Positions 19,780 to 30,113 of a stretch of DNA of 64,000 nt are shown piece by piece. The DNA comes from Cyanidiococcus yangmingshanensis (Eukaryota; Rhodophyta; Bangiophyceae; Cyanidiales; Cyanidiaceae). Numbering within the stretch: the first letter of the stretch is position 1; each line of letters begins with the position of its first letter. The stretch spans positions 496,001 to 560,000 of the forward strand of contig VWRR01000008.1 in assembly GCA_013995675.1 (NCBI GenBank). Direction: 5' to 3'. The notes under the pieces are model-generated. The model saw only the letters and a program-made list of their open reading frames with translations. It was not told the DNA's origin and searched no databases. Both the position numbers and the translations under genes were made by a program.

Positions 19780-20931
19780 ATGTTGTGTTCTAATTCGCTT
19801 GGACGACGGGCGGTTGCCGTTAAGTTTCTCAGCACGGTTGCTGACTTGAACAAGGGCCCTCGTGTGGTCTCACCGGTACTGCGAGCACAGGGGACAGGCG
19901 GTCGCTCTTCTGTGTCCGGGATCATAGCGACTGTGTTTGGTTCCACCGGATTTCTCGGCAGGTATGTCGTGAATCAGCTGGGGCGCGTTGGAAGTACCGT
20001 GTTCGTCGCCTGGAGAGGAGACGAGCTTGATTACCGTCATCTGAAGGTGATGGGCGACCTGGGTCAGGTCAATCCTATCCAAATAGAGGCACGCGATATA
20101 AGTTCTTTGCGGCGCGCTATCGCTGGCTCGAACGTTGTTATCAACCTGATTGGAAAGTGGTACGATACAAGGTATTATTCTCTCGAGGATGTGAATATTG
20201 GCGTGGCTGAGACGATCGCTCGACTTGCTAACCTTGAGCAAGTGGAACATTTTATTCATGTCTCCGCTCTAACAGCGCACAGTAACACAAACTCTATCTA
20301 TCCAGTTGATCGCTGGTCACGTTCCAAGATTGAGGGTGAGCGGCTGGTCCGACAGGCTTTTCCAAGGGCAACCATATTTCGCCCCGCTGATATCTGGGGC
20401 ATGGAGGATCGGTTTCTGAACAAAATTGCGATCAGTCTGAGTCATCTCGGACTGATGCCTCTAGTAAATGGTGGCCGGGGACAATTACAGCCCGTCTGGG
20501 TAGACGATGTTGCCCGGGCAATCGTTGCGAGCGTTCGAAACCCTGAACTTACCGCAGGTAACACGTATGAACTTGCTGGTCCGCGGGTGATGACACGCCG
20601 CGAAGTCGTTGAGTTTGTTGCAGATGCAACAAAAAGAGAACTGCGAACATTAAGCATACCCTTGCCACTGGCCAAGATGTTGATGCGTCTTGCGGGAACA
20701 CGACTACCTGTTGTGAACCCGAACCCTCTTTACACTGAAAGTGATGCAATTCGTGAGACCTCCGATATTGTCTCCAGTTCTCTTGCTACGGATGGAAATT
20801 GGCATGAATCCATCGGTACGTTCGACGACTTAGACATCAGGCCGCATGATCTTTTGGGCGATCTCGGGCGAAATACGCTGCGCCAATACCGCAAGGGTGG
20901 CGATAGAAGCTCCCTCTTCTTTGTGGACTAG
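19780..20931 (+). CDS. NDUFA9: NADH dehydrogenase 1 alpha subcomplex subunit 9 (39-kDa complex I subunit)
   Basis: This 383-residue atypical short-chain dehydrogenase is the NADPH-binding accessory subunit of mitochondrial complex I, located near the ubiquinone site. The dinucleotide loop is ATVFGSTGFLGRYVVNQLGR near residue 52. Family landmarks follow: INLIGKWYDTRYYSLEDVN, HVSALTAHSNTNS, YPVDRWSRSKIEGERLVRQ, and FRPADIWGMEDRFLN. The sequence GGRGQLQPVWVDDVARAI is the conserved NDUFA9 signature for the region facing the Q module. The first 45 residues are basic and lack acidic clusters, consistent with a mitochondrial presequence. It is single-frame throughout, in contrast to the next gene 21 bp downstream. 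Confidence 0.93.
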   Translation: MLCSNSLGRRAVAVKFLSTVADLNKGPRVVSPVLRAQGTGGRSSVSGIIATVFGSTGFLGRYVVNQLGRVGSTVFVAWRGDELDYRHLKVMGDLGQVNPIQIEARDISSLRRAIAGSNVVINLIGKWYDTRYYSLEDVNIGVAETIARLANLEQVEHFIHVSALTAHSNTNSIYPVDRWSRSKIEGERLVRQAFPRATIFRPADIWGMEDRFLNKIAISLSHLGLMPLVNGGRGQLQPVWVDDVARAIVASVRNPELTAGNTYELAGPRVMTRREVVEFVADATKRELRTLSIPLPLAKMLMRLAGTRLPVVNPNPLYTESDAIRETSDIVSSSLATDGNWHESIGTFDDLDIRPHDLLGDLGRNTLRQYRKGGDRSSLFFVD

Positions 20932-20952
20932 AGGGAAAGAGCGCGTGTTCGA

Positions 20953-22640
20953 ATGGATTTTTGCTCCAGGCGCTCTCCAGTTCTAAGCATACGAGGCCTA
21001 TGCTCGTCTTCACAACCTCTTGCCTCTCAGGCAGGGTTGCAGGTGCTTTCTGCTGGAGGGAACGCCGTCGATGCTGCCGTGGCAGGTTGCTGCAGCACTC
21101 GCGGTTACAGAACCGTGCTCCACTGGTGTGGGCGGCGACGCGCTTTTACTGTACTACGACGCTAAAGCCAAAAAAGTCACTGCATTGCTTGGCTGTGGTC
21201 GGTCACCTGCTGCGCTGACTCTAGAGCGTTTCCAAGGATATGGACTGCAGAATATGTCGCCAGACTCACCGCTCAGTGTCACCGTTCCAGGCGCGCCAGC
21301 CCTATGGTGTGATGCAGTCGAGAGCCTCGGCAGCGGAGTTCTGTCGCTACAAACTCTATTGGAACCAGCGATACAGCTTGCGGAGTCTGGCTTTCCGGTT
21401 GCACCGCTCACGTCTTGGCAGTGGAAAAACGCTGAAAAATTTCTGCGAAAATCAAAGGGTGGTGCTGCGCTCCTCCTCGACGGTTATCGAGCTCCCCGAG
21501 CAGGCGAAATTTTCCGAAACGCAGGGCTTGCACGTACGCTACGGTTGCTCGCAGAGCGGGGGAAGCCAGGGTTCTATGAGGGCCCGGTTGCGAATGCAAT
21601 CATATCATGCTTGGCTGATGTGCCAATGACAAGGGAAGACCTGCGAGCGCACCAAACTGAGCGGACAGAACCCATCTATACGGATTACCGTGGAATCCGC
21701 GTCTATGAGATGCCGCCGCCAACGCAAGGCCTCTCGACACTCATTGCATTAAAGATTTTGGGCTCTTTGGATATGCAAGCTCTGCTAGAGTCTGACCAGG
21801 AGGCCGCGCTCCTGGATGTGATGATCCGGGCTATGCGGGTTGGTTTCCTTGTCGCAGAGACGTATATAGCGGATCGATCATCTGAATTGGGCGCGTGTCG
21901 CTGTTGTGGAGCCTTCGATTGTGGGACAGTATGCAAGCTTCTGAGTGAAGCCTCTGTGAAACGTTGGCAACGCTTATTTCGAGAAAGTGAGGACGCAACC
22001 GAGTTTAGGATTGATGCCAGCGCCCCACATTGCCGGAAATGACACTGTGCAATTTTGCGTCGCCGACCAGGAGGGTAACGCATGCTCGTTTATCAACTCC
22101 ACCTGCATGGGTTTCGGTAGCGGCATCGTTCCCGAGGGTTTTGGGTTTTCACTCCAGAACCGAGGCCTCGGATTTAGCCTTGACCCTGCTCATCCGAATG
22201 TTCTAGGGCCATGCCGCCGCCCATATCATACATTAATGCCAGGCATGTCCGTTTTCGCTGCATCTGGCGCACTTCACGCTGCTTTTGGTGTCATGGGCGG
22301 CATGATGCAGCCACAAGGACACCTACAGGTGATGATTAACATGGTTGATAGGGGAATGGACCCGCAGGCTGCATTGGACGCACCACGATTTTGCATCCAA
22401 TCACAGACATTCCAACCGGAGCGGATTGCCCAAGCGGGGCTTTTGCTTGAAAACGGCATATCGGCACGAACGGTCGAGGCTCTAACTCATTTAGGGCATC
22501 ATATTCACAAATATAACGTGCAGGGCACCGAAAGAATTGCTTTCGGTCGCGGCCAGATTATCTTACGTGAGGCAAACACCGGCACATTGTGGAGTGGCAG
22601 CGATCCGCGAGCGGACGGCTGTGCCATCGCACAGCTATGA
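20953..22640 (+). CDS. Gamma-glutamyltransferase family protein (YwrD-like) in three frame segments
   Basis: Read across two interruptions this gives about 550-560 residues, the usual length of an Ntn-hydrolase gamma-glutamyltransferase, which cleaves gamma-glutamyl bonds of glutathione. Segment 1 (from ATG 20953) ends in the block [13 protein letters not shown]. Segment 2 resumes [19 protein letters not shown]. Family spacing between these is kept if one base near 21085 is surplus. Segment 2 runs to the stop at 22042. Segment 3 begins around 21987-22021 and carries the nucleophile region [17 protein letters not shown], with Thr at the autoprocessing position, and [19 protein letters not shown]. 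The second switch can be a one-base surplus or a 34-nt GT-AG intron at 21987-22020. All three segments are well conserved, so this is either a live gene with sequence errors or introns, or a very young pseudogene. Start lies 21 bp after the NDUFA9 stop. Confidence 0.82.
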
Positions 22641-23589
22641 ACTTGGAAATGGCCTCTGCATGGCGGCACGGCTCGGCGAACGCTCATAGACGTGCTTTGA
22701 GAATCGCTGGCATGGATTCTAGGGCATCAAAAAAGTCACCTTTGGCAGCTCATAGAGCACGCCTGTCTTCGTGTCGGATCGTGCATCTGCGTTCCTTTAG
22801 GTGGACGTACGAACCGCATTAGGATAGTCCTTGTGGCCGATCGGTGGGCGGGTATGTCCGCTTTGATTAAATTTGAGTAGGCGTCGTTTTTTCTCGCGTC
22901 GATTCCTACAAAACGGCTGTTTCTATACTGCAGATCCTCAGTGTTCATCCAGTCGCATTCTCGAACTCAAACTGTACAGATCTCGATATTATTGAAAGTC
23001 GCAGGCTTTTGTGATTAAAAATGCTCCCCGGTACCTATCGATGCCGTGTCCTGAAATACCATGTCGGTGCTTGTTTTCGAAGATGCGTCGGCGCAAATCC
23101 GGGATCTGGGCTTGTAATCACAGCTCATAGCTTTGTATTTGCCACAAACAATCTGCGCTGATGGCGCGCGCGCTAGAATCAGTTTCGCTTCCAGCGTTGC
23201 CGTGATGCCTATCCGAAGCACGTCACAATATGAGTATCTAAGAAGCCGAGTCTAGAGAAAATAGCCCGTCCTTGAACGACGCGTGTCTTTCAATTATCCC
23301 TTTGGAGTCCTAAATAAGCAGCTGTCTCAGCGGTTGGTCACTCTTGGGCCATTTTGAGGATGATTGAGAGGGATCGTACCCGGTGGACTCGCTTGACTCC
23401 GAGAGACTCATGCTCTTCCCAAGCGGAAGCCACAGGATACAATTTGAAGAATAGCCCAAAGAGGACAAATAGGACAATGGTACGCGCCCTGGGGCCGACG
23501 CATTCCGAAAATTAATTCCAGCTCGTTTTTGTCCGCGAAGAGGGAAGACAAAAAATTTTCGGCACCTTTTTTCGAACAGGTAACTTAGA
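22641..23589. other. Intergenic between GGT and LysRS
   Basis: About 950 bp contain no supportable gene. Only short frames on the minus strand exist. The last 100 bp before the LysRS ATG are A-rich (gacaaaaaattttcgg), consistent with a 5' leader. Confidence 0.35.
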
Positions 23590-25424
23590 ATGAATAGTGG
23601 ATCAGATCATGAAAGTAGTAAAATGTCTTCTAACTTTGATCCGAAAAAAGAAAAAGGGGTTTCCGAGGATGGTGCTAGTCTCAGTAAAAATGAGCTGAAA
23701 CGGCGTTTGAAGGCACAGCGTCTCGCAGCGGAGCGCGAACAGCGCCTATCAAGTCGCACTCAGCAGCACCAAGCGAACCCGCGTGAGAGTGCTAGCTTGC
23801 ACTGCAGAGGATGAAGAGGAACTGATGAGCTCTCAGCAGTACTTTGCCCACCGTTGCCACGCTGTTGAGCAGTTCCGTTCCAGTGGTGAGGATGCGTACC
23901 CCCACAAGTTTTATGTAACGCTGAGCATACCACAGTTTATCGCGAAATATTCGCACCTGAGCGTGGGTGAGCGCCTCGAAGAAGAGGAGAGTCTCGCTGG
24001 CCGGATCCGCTCTCGACGTTTATCCGGCGCGCGGTTGTTCTTCTACGACATCTTCGCCGATGGCGCAAAAGTGCAAGTCATGGCAGATGCGCGGCTAGAC
24101 ACAACTGGAAACTTTACTCGAGTGCATGCAATGCTCCGCCGAGGGGATATCATTGGAGTTCGGGGCTACCCTGGGAGAACAAAAACCGGTGAGCTTAGCA
24201 TCTTTCCTGTGGAGTGTAGATTACTATCTCCGTGCTTGCATATGCTTCCGAAACCACACCAAATGCTGAGCGATCCAGAGACGCGTTTCCGACAACGCTA
24301 CTTGGACTTAATCGTTAACCGGGAAGTGCGTCCCATATTCGAGCTTCGGGCAAGTGTAATTCGCTTTATTCGTAAGTTCTTGGACGAGCGGGGCTTCCTC
24401 GAGGTTGAAACCCCAATGATGAACCCTGTAGCAGGTGGCGCGAACGCGAGACCGTTCGTCACGTATCATAATGAGCTGGGCGTGAACATGTACCTTCGCG
24501 TGGCACCCGAGCTGTATCTCAAGCAACTTGTGATTGGCGGTCTGGATCGTGTCTACGAGCTAGGTCGCAATTTCCGAAATGAGGGTATCGATTTGACGCA
24601 CAATCCGGAGTTCACCGCTTGCGAGTTCTATGCGGCGTACCTTGACTACAATGATCTCATGGATTTGACTGAGGCTCTGTTGAGCTTGATGGTGAAGGAG
24701 CTAACTGGTCACCTTAAGATCAAATACCATCCCGATGGGCGCAACATGCCCGAACATGCTGTTGAGATTGACTTCACTCCTCCGTTCAAACGCATATCTG
24801 TGATGGATTCCCTGCGGGATGCCCTTCCGCAGGAATTGCAAACGCTCTTTCCAGATTCGGAGCAGCTCGGTAGTGAGGAGTCACGTTGGAATTTGCAGAT
24901 GCTGTGCGAGAGAATTGGAGTGGTATGCACCCCACCGCTTACAGAGGCACGTTTGTTGGATAAGCTCTTCGGGGAACTCGTAGAACCAAAATGCATCTCT
25001 CCCACGTTTGTTTGCGACCATCCCGAGATTATGAGTCCTCTCGCGAAATGGCATCGGAATCGGCCCGGGACTGACGGAGAGATTCGAGCTCTTCGTCAAT
25101 GGCCGAGAGCTTTGCAATGCCTATACAGAACTGAATGACCCCATGGTTCAAAGGGAGCGTTTCAAACTTTCGCAGCGAGATGCAGACACGGGCGATTCAG
25201 AGGCAATGGCAAAAGACGAGGATTTCTGCACCGCTCTTGAGTACGGGCTTCCACCAACAGCAGGTTGGGGCATTGGTATTGACCGCCTGATTATGCTTCT
25301 AGCTGACCAGAGCAATATCAAAGAGGTTTTGTTGTTTCCGGCAATGCGGCCACGCGTGAATGCAGACAGCTCTCAGGAATCGAGTGTTCGCGATGGCGTC
25401 GCTGGGCTCCGTGTCGATGGTTAG
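23590..25424 (+). CDS. KARS: Lysyl-tRNA synthetase, class II, cytosolic type, in three frame segments
   Basis: Corrected for two interruptions this gives about 602 residues, close to human KARS1 (597). The N-terminus carries the eukaryotic basic helix [20 protein letters not shown]. The OB-fold anticodon domain follows ([20 protein letters not shown]). Class II motif 1 is [20 protein letters not shown], motif 2 is [15 protein letters not shown] with [11 protein letters not shown], and motif 3 is [15 protein letters not shown] near the end. The first switch lies at 23783-23812 and fits a 25-nt GT-AG intron (23783-23807) or a one-base surplus. The second, at 25070, lies inside KWHRNRPG / LTERFELF, where human KARS has exactly the same length, so one surplus base is the only simple reading. 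An ATG at 23824 could start a shorter form lacking the N-terminal helix. The enzyme charges tRNA-Lys and is essential. Confidence 0.92.
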
Positions 25425-25897
25425 AAGCTGCACAGATATCGAAGGTGCGTGGTGTCGTTTATTCGAGAACTCGGGAAGTACGCTCACCCGAAACGTGCTC
25501 GAAACGGGATAGGACGCCGGCGCTGGCCCCTGTCGGCTGGAGGGATCTGGCTATGTTGCGGCCGAGCGAGACAGGACGACGATCTCTGGTATCGGTGACA
25601 AACCCGTACAAAAAGTAAACTTCGACTGAGTTGGATTTGAAAGTTGAGACATTATTGACTTGCGTTGACGCGGAGATCGCTGCGGGAAATTTTTCCGAAG
25701 GAACAGTCCTTGAGATGCGGCGGCGGAATTGGAAGCATCTCGACCACCCGCTGGCGCAATGATTGGCCGCCGGCAATCCAAAGCAGCCAGCGCCTCCTGA
25801 GCAAGCGGCGGCGATCCGGACGCATCCTACTGAAACGAGGGCTTTTGGTGTTTTCTCGGAGACCCTGTCTATTGTGGATACTGTGCACGAGTGATCA
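25425..25897. other. Region with probable upstream exon pieces of the unknown gene
   Basis: Frame-wise reading gives protein-like stretches in two frames, for example NPKQPAPPEQAAAIRTHPTE at about 25773-25832 and YCGYCARVINELRFYSAF shortly after, at 25873-25926. An ATG at 25715 opens one of these frames (MRRRNWKHLDHPLAQ) but meets a stop at 25760. I cannot build a consistent 5' gene model. These are likely exonic fragments, separated by short introns or frame errors. Confidence 0.3.
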
Positions 25898-25939
25898 ATG
25901 AACTCCGCTTTTATTCAGCCTTCAGCACACGCAACGAGG

Positions 25940-25978
25940 GTAAGTAACTCGAGTCAACTGAACCTGTTGGCTGCGCAG
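25940..25978 (+). other. Candidate 39-nt spliceosomal intron
   Basis: The stretch begins GTAAGT (canonical donor) and ends ctgcgcag, with tcaactgaac as a possible branch region. It contains an in-frame stop for the downstream protein. Removing it joins an upstream open frame ending FYSAFSTRNE to the downstream frame beginning EAKVWELTRTRKAF in phase. The downstream frame has no ATG for the next 420 bases, so an upstream exon is needed. Not proven without transcripts. Confidence 0.5.
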
Positions 25979-27267
25979 AAGCCAAAGTTTGGGAGCTAAC
26001 CCGAACTCGCAAAGCGTTTGCCCAGCGTCACCGAACATTGGTTCAGCTGCGAACTGTGCACAGCTTACAGCCTGGCCTCGTGACTCCGCCGCTTCAAGGA
26101 GCTCCGAATCGCCTTCATGCGGCGTACTATCATGCATATCATCATAGCAATCATCTCACGAACAACATTGTTGCGCGACTTGGGAGTGCTTCCGTTTGTG
26201 CGCAGAACTACTGGCAGCAATCGAGTTGTCCCTATCTAACTGGGCAAGAACGCATCTCCAATCAGAGCGAACCAAACTTCCTGGACGGGGGCTGGGATGA
26301 TGAGGATTACGGCGCGAATTATCGACTTTTTGAAACGCTGTTGGACCAACTCGAGGGCTCGAACCAGCAAAACCGAAACGCCTCTGCTTTCTGGCTCACG
26401 AGCATGGGTGAAGAGCGTCCCGAGCGCATGGATACTTTCTACGGTGATGAGCTGGAAGACCTGCAACAGCAACTCTACCAGGTACCTTTACCAGAGAGCG
26501 AGTTCGGCGAGATGTCTGCTACGACTCTTAATACCGTGAATATGGTTCATCAGGAGTCTTCAGTCAGACATCGCAGCACAAGCTCTCAGGACACACGTCG
26601 ATACTCGCTTGATTCACTCAGCACGGAAGAAGACGAATCGGGGACTGAACAAGAGGGAGACTACTTCACACAAACACTCGCGGCAGAACGGGGTGCTGAG
26701 GCCCATACCCTGAGTCCACTTTCCGGCAGTAGCGCGGTGTATTCCGCTGAAATCCAAAAGGCCGTTTCAGAGCATTCGTTTGATGATCACTCAAAGGGGA
26801 AACATTTGTACATAAGTGATAGTGACGTTGCCTTTTACATTGCGCTTACATCACCAAACATATCCAAGGCCCGATACATGGACATTATCGCCAGCATGAA
26901 ACGTCGCGGGGTTATTGACACGGGGAACAGTGACTGGGAAAGAAAACTTGTACAAGTGCGGGCGTCGCGTCCGGTTCCGAAACATCTTGCCCGCGCAATG
27001 AGTGGCGAAAACGCCATCCTTTGTGCGGATCGCGCAGTTCTTGTAGCCAGCGCTCGAGAGAAGGATGTCGAGGGAAAATCAGTAGTGACGGAATGCGAAA
27101 GGCTGAGCGCCTGCATGACGGTGCCGACAGAGTGGATTGTCCCGATCGATGCGTCCAGACGGCGCAAGAGTATCTCACTTGACCAGTTGTTGCCAAGCCT
27201 GAATCGAAAGGTGCATCAATCGAACAATGTTCTACTGTTCGTTCTGCTGAAAAAGCAGACGGCTTAA
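25979..27267 (+). CDS. Unknown acidic, Ser/Gln-rich protein (3' exon of a probably spliced gene)
   Basis: An open frame of about 430 residues with no recognised family. The N-terminal part is rich in His, Asn and Gln (HAAYYHAYHHSNHLTNN). The middle is acidic and Ser-rich (LSTEEDESGTEQEGDYF), likely disordered. A more ordered block follows: DVAFYIALTSPNISKARYMD and IIASMKRRGVIDTGNSDWER. The C-terminal end is hydrophobic (SNNVLLFVLLKKQTA). No in-frame ATG exists before 26404, yet the frame is open back to 25946, so the true start probably lies in an upstream exon joined through the 39-nt intron at 25940-25978. Upstream frames around 25715-25939 look coding but also need at least one more junction. 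The short acidic motif pattern could suit an mRNA-decay or scaffold protein, but this is a guess. Confidence 0.6.
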
Positions 27268-28228
27268 ATTTACTGTAAAGTGACTGAAACTGATTACCGA
27301 GCTGTTGGTGAGTGTCCACGTCCGGAACTGGGGCGCAAAACGAGAAGCCGAAATCTTCATTTATGACCTATACCTCTCTGTTGGTCTCACTTTTCCTACA
27401 ACACAGATATCGTCTGACAACATTGAATTGCAAAAACTCCTAGTGCGTTTCTGTCGTGTTCTACGAGCTCTCAAGGTCCGAGACCGCTCTCTGAATTCGC
27501 GGAGGAATCAGTTTTTGCTGACCCCGAGATCTGAGAAGGCACTGTGCAGGTCTTTCAACGATGCGATTTTTCGAACAGGAGGAAGGCAACCGAGGCCGAC
27601 CGCAACAGGTCGACATACCTTATCTGTGTGACGGGAGTAAGCGACCGTCTTTCGTGCGCATCCTTCACCGCTAGCAGGCATCATTGATCGAGGCTAAAAA
27701 AGAATCAGATTTTAACCGCACGCTCGAGTAGAAATCTCGGTCCGCGTATCGAATCTATCACGATCACATTCAGCCATCACTTTCTGCATCTTTCATCTCA
27801 TGAAATGAACTGGAGTTTGGGTTTGGTACGCCAGGATCTCCCGCTCTCCTGTTTCATTTGATAATTGCACTGAGCGAAAATATCTCCGATGCTTGCTCGG
27901 ATGTTTCCGTCGCTGGTACTTGCCTCAGCATCATCGAAACGCTACCAGGCTCTTGAGCTAGGGGCGTCGATACAAGTCGTATCCCTCCAGCTTTCGCTAT
28001 GTAACAGTCTAGGTACTCAGTCGTTGATCGAGGGGCACGTGTGTTTCCTCAAGAATGAGATGTCTCATTCGCGCGCGAAGGATTTCTCTCGAAGATTATG
28101 CTCGAAAAATATGAACCGCGCCACTACCGGAACCAGCTCATGCGTCTACAGACGCGTTCGTAGAGACCCGATCGGGAGCACTCTGCTCGAATAATTAGAG
28201 CGGGGATCCCACAGCTGCGTCAAAACTT
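27268..28228. other. Intergenic between the unknown gene and PHO88
   Basis: About 960 bp between convergent genes. Frames of about 100 codons on the plus strand (27305-27631 and 27889-28194) look compositionally random to me. No repeat or RNA gene was recognised. Confidence 0.3.
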
Positions 28229-28945
28229 CTAATCCTCTTTCTTTCGGCTGGGGGCGGGCTTTTCTTCCTCGCTCTCACTGTCCGGGGCAAGTGCCTCGTC
28301 CGCGCTCGAGTCGCTCACATCGTCCACAGTGCTAGCCACGGCCGTGCCTTGGGTTTCCGAGGCCTCAGCATTGCCCCTTGCCGTGAGTGCATCCCCGCTA
28401 TCCTCGACAATCCTTCTTTCCACTTGGCGTCGGTTCGGATCCAACCCGAGAAGCTTAAAGAGGGGGTTCGGCTCAGGTTTGAAAGGGCGCTCAAGGGGAC
28501 CAGCATCTCTCTGCCCGAATAAGTGGATCTTGATCAAGGGGTCGTCCAGCTGACGGAAGAATCCCATGACCGACTGCAAAATCAAAGGCGATACAGATCC
28601 CATCTTCCAGTGAAGAAAGAGCAGCAACGCCGTCTGCAAGAGCAATTGGGAGCGCGTTGCATCAAGTAGCGACAGGTCGTACTGTTGCACCGTGATTCTT
28701 TGACGTACATTCGGATCAGGTGTGGGATTTTGGAACGTAGGGTTTAATGGGGACCTCCAAAGGTCGAGCGTCCGCCTTTTTCACCACAAGCCTTCGTAGA
28801 GAGCGTTTAACAGCAGTGCGGTCAACAGAAAAGCCGTGTAAGCTGTTCGAGCCCCCAAGATGACCCGCTCGTCTTTCTGGTCCAGTTTGTTCACGAGGTG
28901 CATCACCACAAAAAGTAACGCTATATTTCGTAACTGCGCGTTCAT
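28229..28945 (-). CDS. PHO88/SND3-family ER targeting protein, interrupted by one in-frame TGA
   Basis: The C-terminal part (from about 28735 down to 28229) matches PHO88/SND3. It has VQQYDLSLLDATRSQLLLQT, the Q-S-x-M/K block ILQSVMGFFRQL, and the family signature IKIHLFGQRDAGPLERPFKP. The N-terminal part starts MNAQLRNIALLFVVMHLVNK at 28945, the typical PHO88 opening (MNPQ...), and includes the second hydrophobic helix. Both parts are in the same frame but are separated by a TGA at 28781-28783. A 30-nt GT-AG stretch at 28755-28784 (gtgaaa to tttggag) contains this stop, and its removal keeps frame, giving about 228 residues. Stop read-through or a lesion are alternatives. SND3 acts in SRP-independent insertion of proteins into the ER, a pathway complementary to GET1, which is also in this window. 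The acidic/Lys C-terminal tail is typical. Confidence 0.75.
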
Positions 28946-30113
28946 CGTTGCAGGGCTGCACCCACAGGGGTCTTGACTTGTAAAGTGCTGCCGCGGCCAA
29001 AGCAATACTCGGTCTTGCTGAAATTGCAGTAACAAGTCGGTCTTCGCGCCGACGCAGACAGCACGGAGCAGTATCCAGTTCGCAGCTTCTCCCCTAAAAA
29101 TAGCTGTTTGTAACAATATTGTTTCGAACGGTTCGCCTCGAAACTTTTCATTCAAATTGTTTTAAGCGTCCGCGAGCACGGTTTCATTGCTGAGGAGCTT
29201 GTTACCCCGCCTGAATGAAGGATATACGGGCAGCCGATGGATCATTTCGAAAGCCGGGTTTGCGGGTTGCTCAATACTCGGGCCCATGGCTTCTTCGTCC
29301 CATAGAGGAGTTCTCTACTGTTGTGGATACAAGGCAAGTTCAATCCACGCGACAAAATCCATGTGGCAATTTCAATCTGCTCTGCTCAAAAAAATAGATT
29401 TTGACGCTCTTCTAAGAAATCTCATTGCGGATACCCAAGGGAAACGGAAAGCGGTTGAATAAGAATGCTATCCGTGTAGTTGCTATAATCCTCGATCATG
29501 CAGAGAATTGGCGCGCAGACGATCCAGAATTTTTCGCGGCATCAGAAAGAGTAAAGAGACATTGATATAGTGACCTGGATGAGTTGTTATCCGTATTGAA
29601 GTACCTTAGAGTCATTAGGCTGTGCTGTAGCCCGGGAGGATTCTGTACAAAGAAAACCCGAATCTTTGAAAGTTTCAGGCTGCTCGCATTTCTCGGGACT
29701 AGTTCACTGAACGAAGATTCTCTTTATGAGCGCGTATTCGCGTTTGGGAAAGCGCAAGCTTGATTTCATAATGAACCTATCGCCCAGGGTCCAAACGGCG
29801 CTACGACGCGCTGGAGTTAGACTATCGCTCCCGATTCGGACACAGGCCCGTTTGTTTCCGAATCTTGCTCTAGAGTGATTTATCATCACTTTTCTCACGA
29901 CCACGGTTCAGAGGGCCTGCGTTCATCAAACGCTCGAAAGACCCCATTGTACAAAATTGACCAGTTTATTCTCTGCGCGCAGTTTCTGTTTGGACGGTGG
30001 GCGATGCGCACCAGGGCCACGACGGAGCCCGGACCGCGATTTGGAAAACGTGCGACTCGACACCGATCGCTAGTGGTGTCTGCAGGCGTGCTTAAAGACC
30101 TCACCGGTGATCC
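28946..30113. other. Intergenic between divergent PHO88 and sterol oxidase genes
   Basis: About 1.17 kb. No supportable gene. Weak frames of 60-90 codons exist on both strands. The region presumably contains both promoters. Confidence 0.35.

Noticed and set aside
21072-21096. Short GT-AG segments at the first GGT offset as introns
   Set aside because: Removal of 10 or 25 nt would restore frame but delete the conserved VAAALAVT segment, so a single surplus base fits better.
25760-25835. In-frame TGA codons near the unknown gene as evidence for TGA reassigned to an amino acid
   Set aside because: Many well-defined genes here end in TGA at the expected position (NDUFAF5, HECT ligase, GGT), so TGA is a normal stop.
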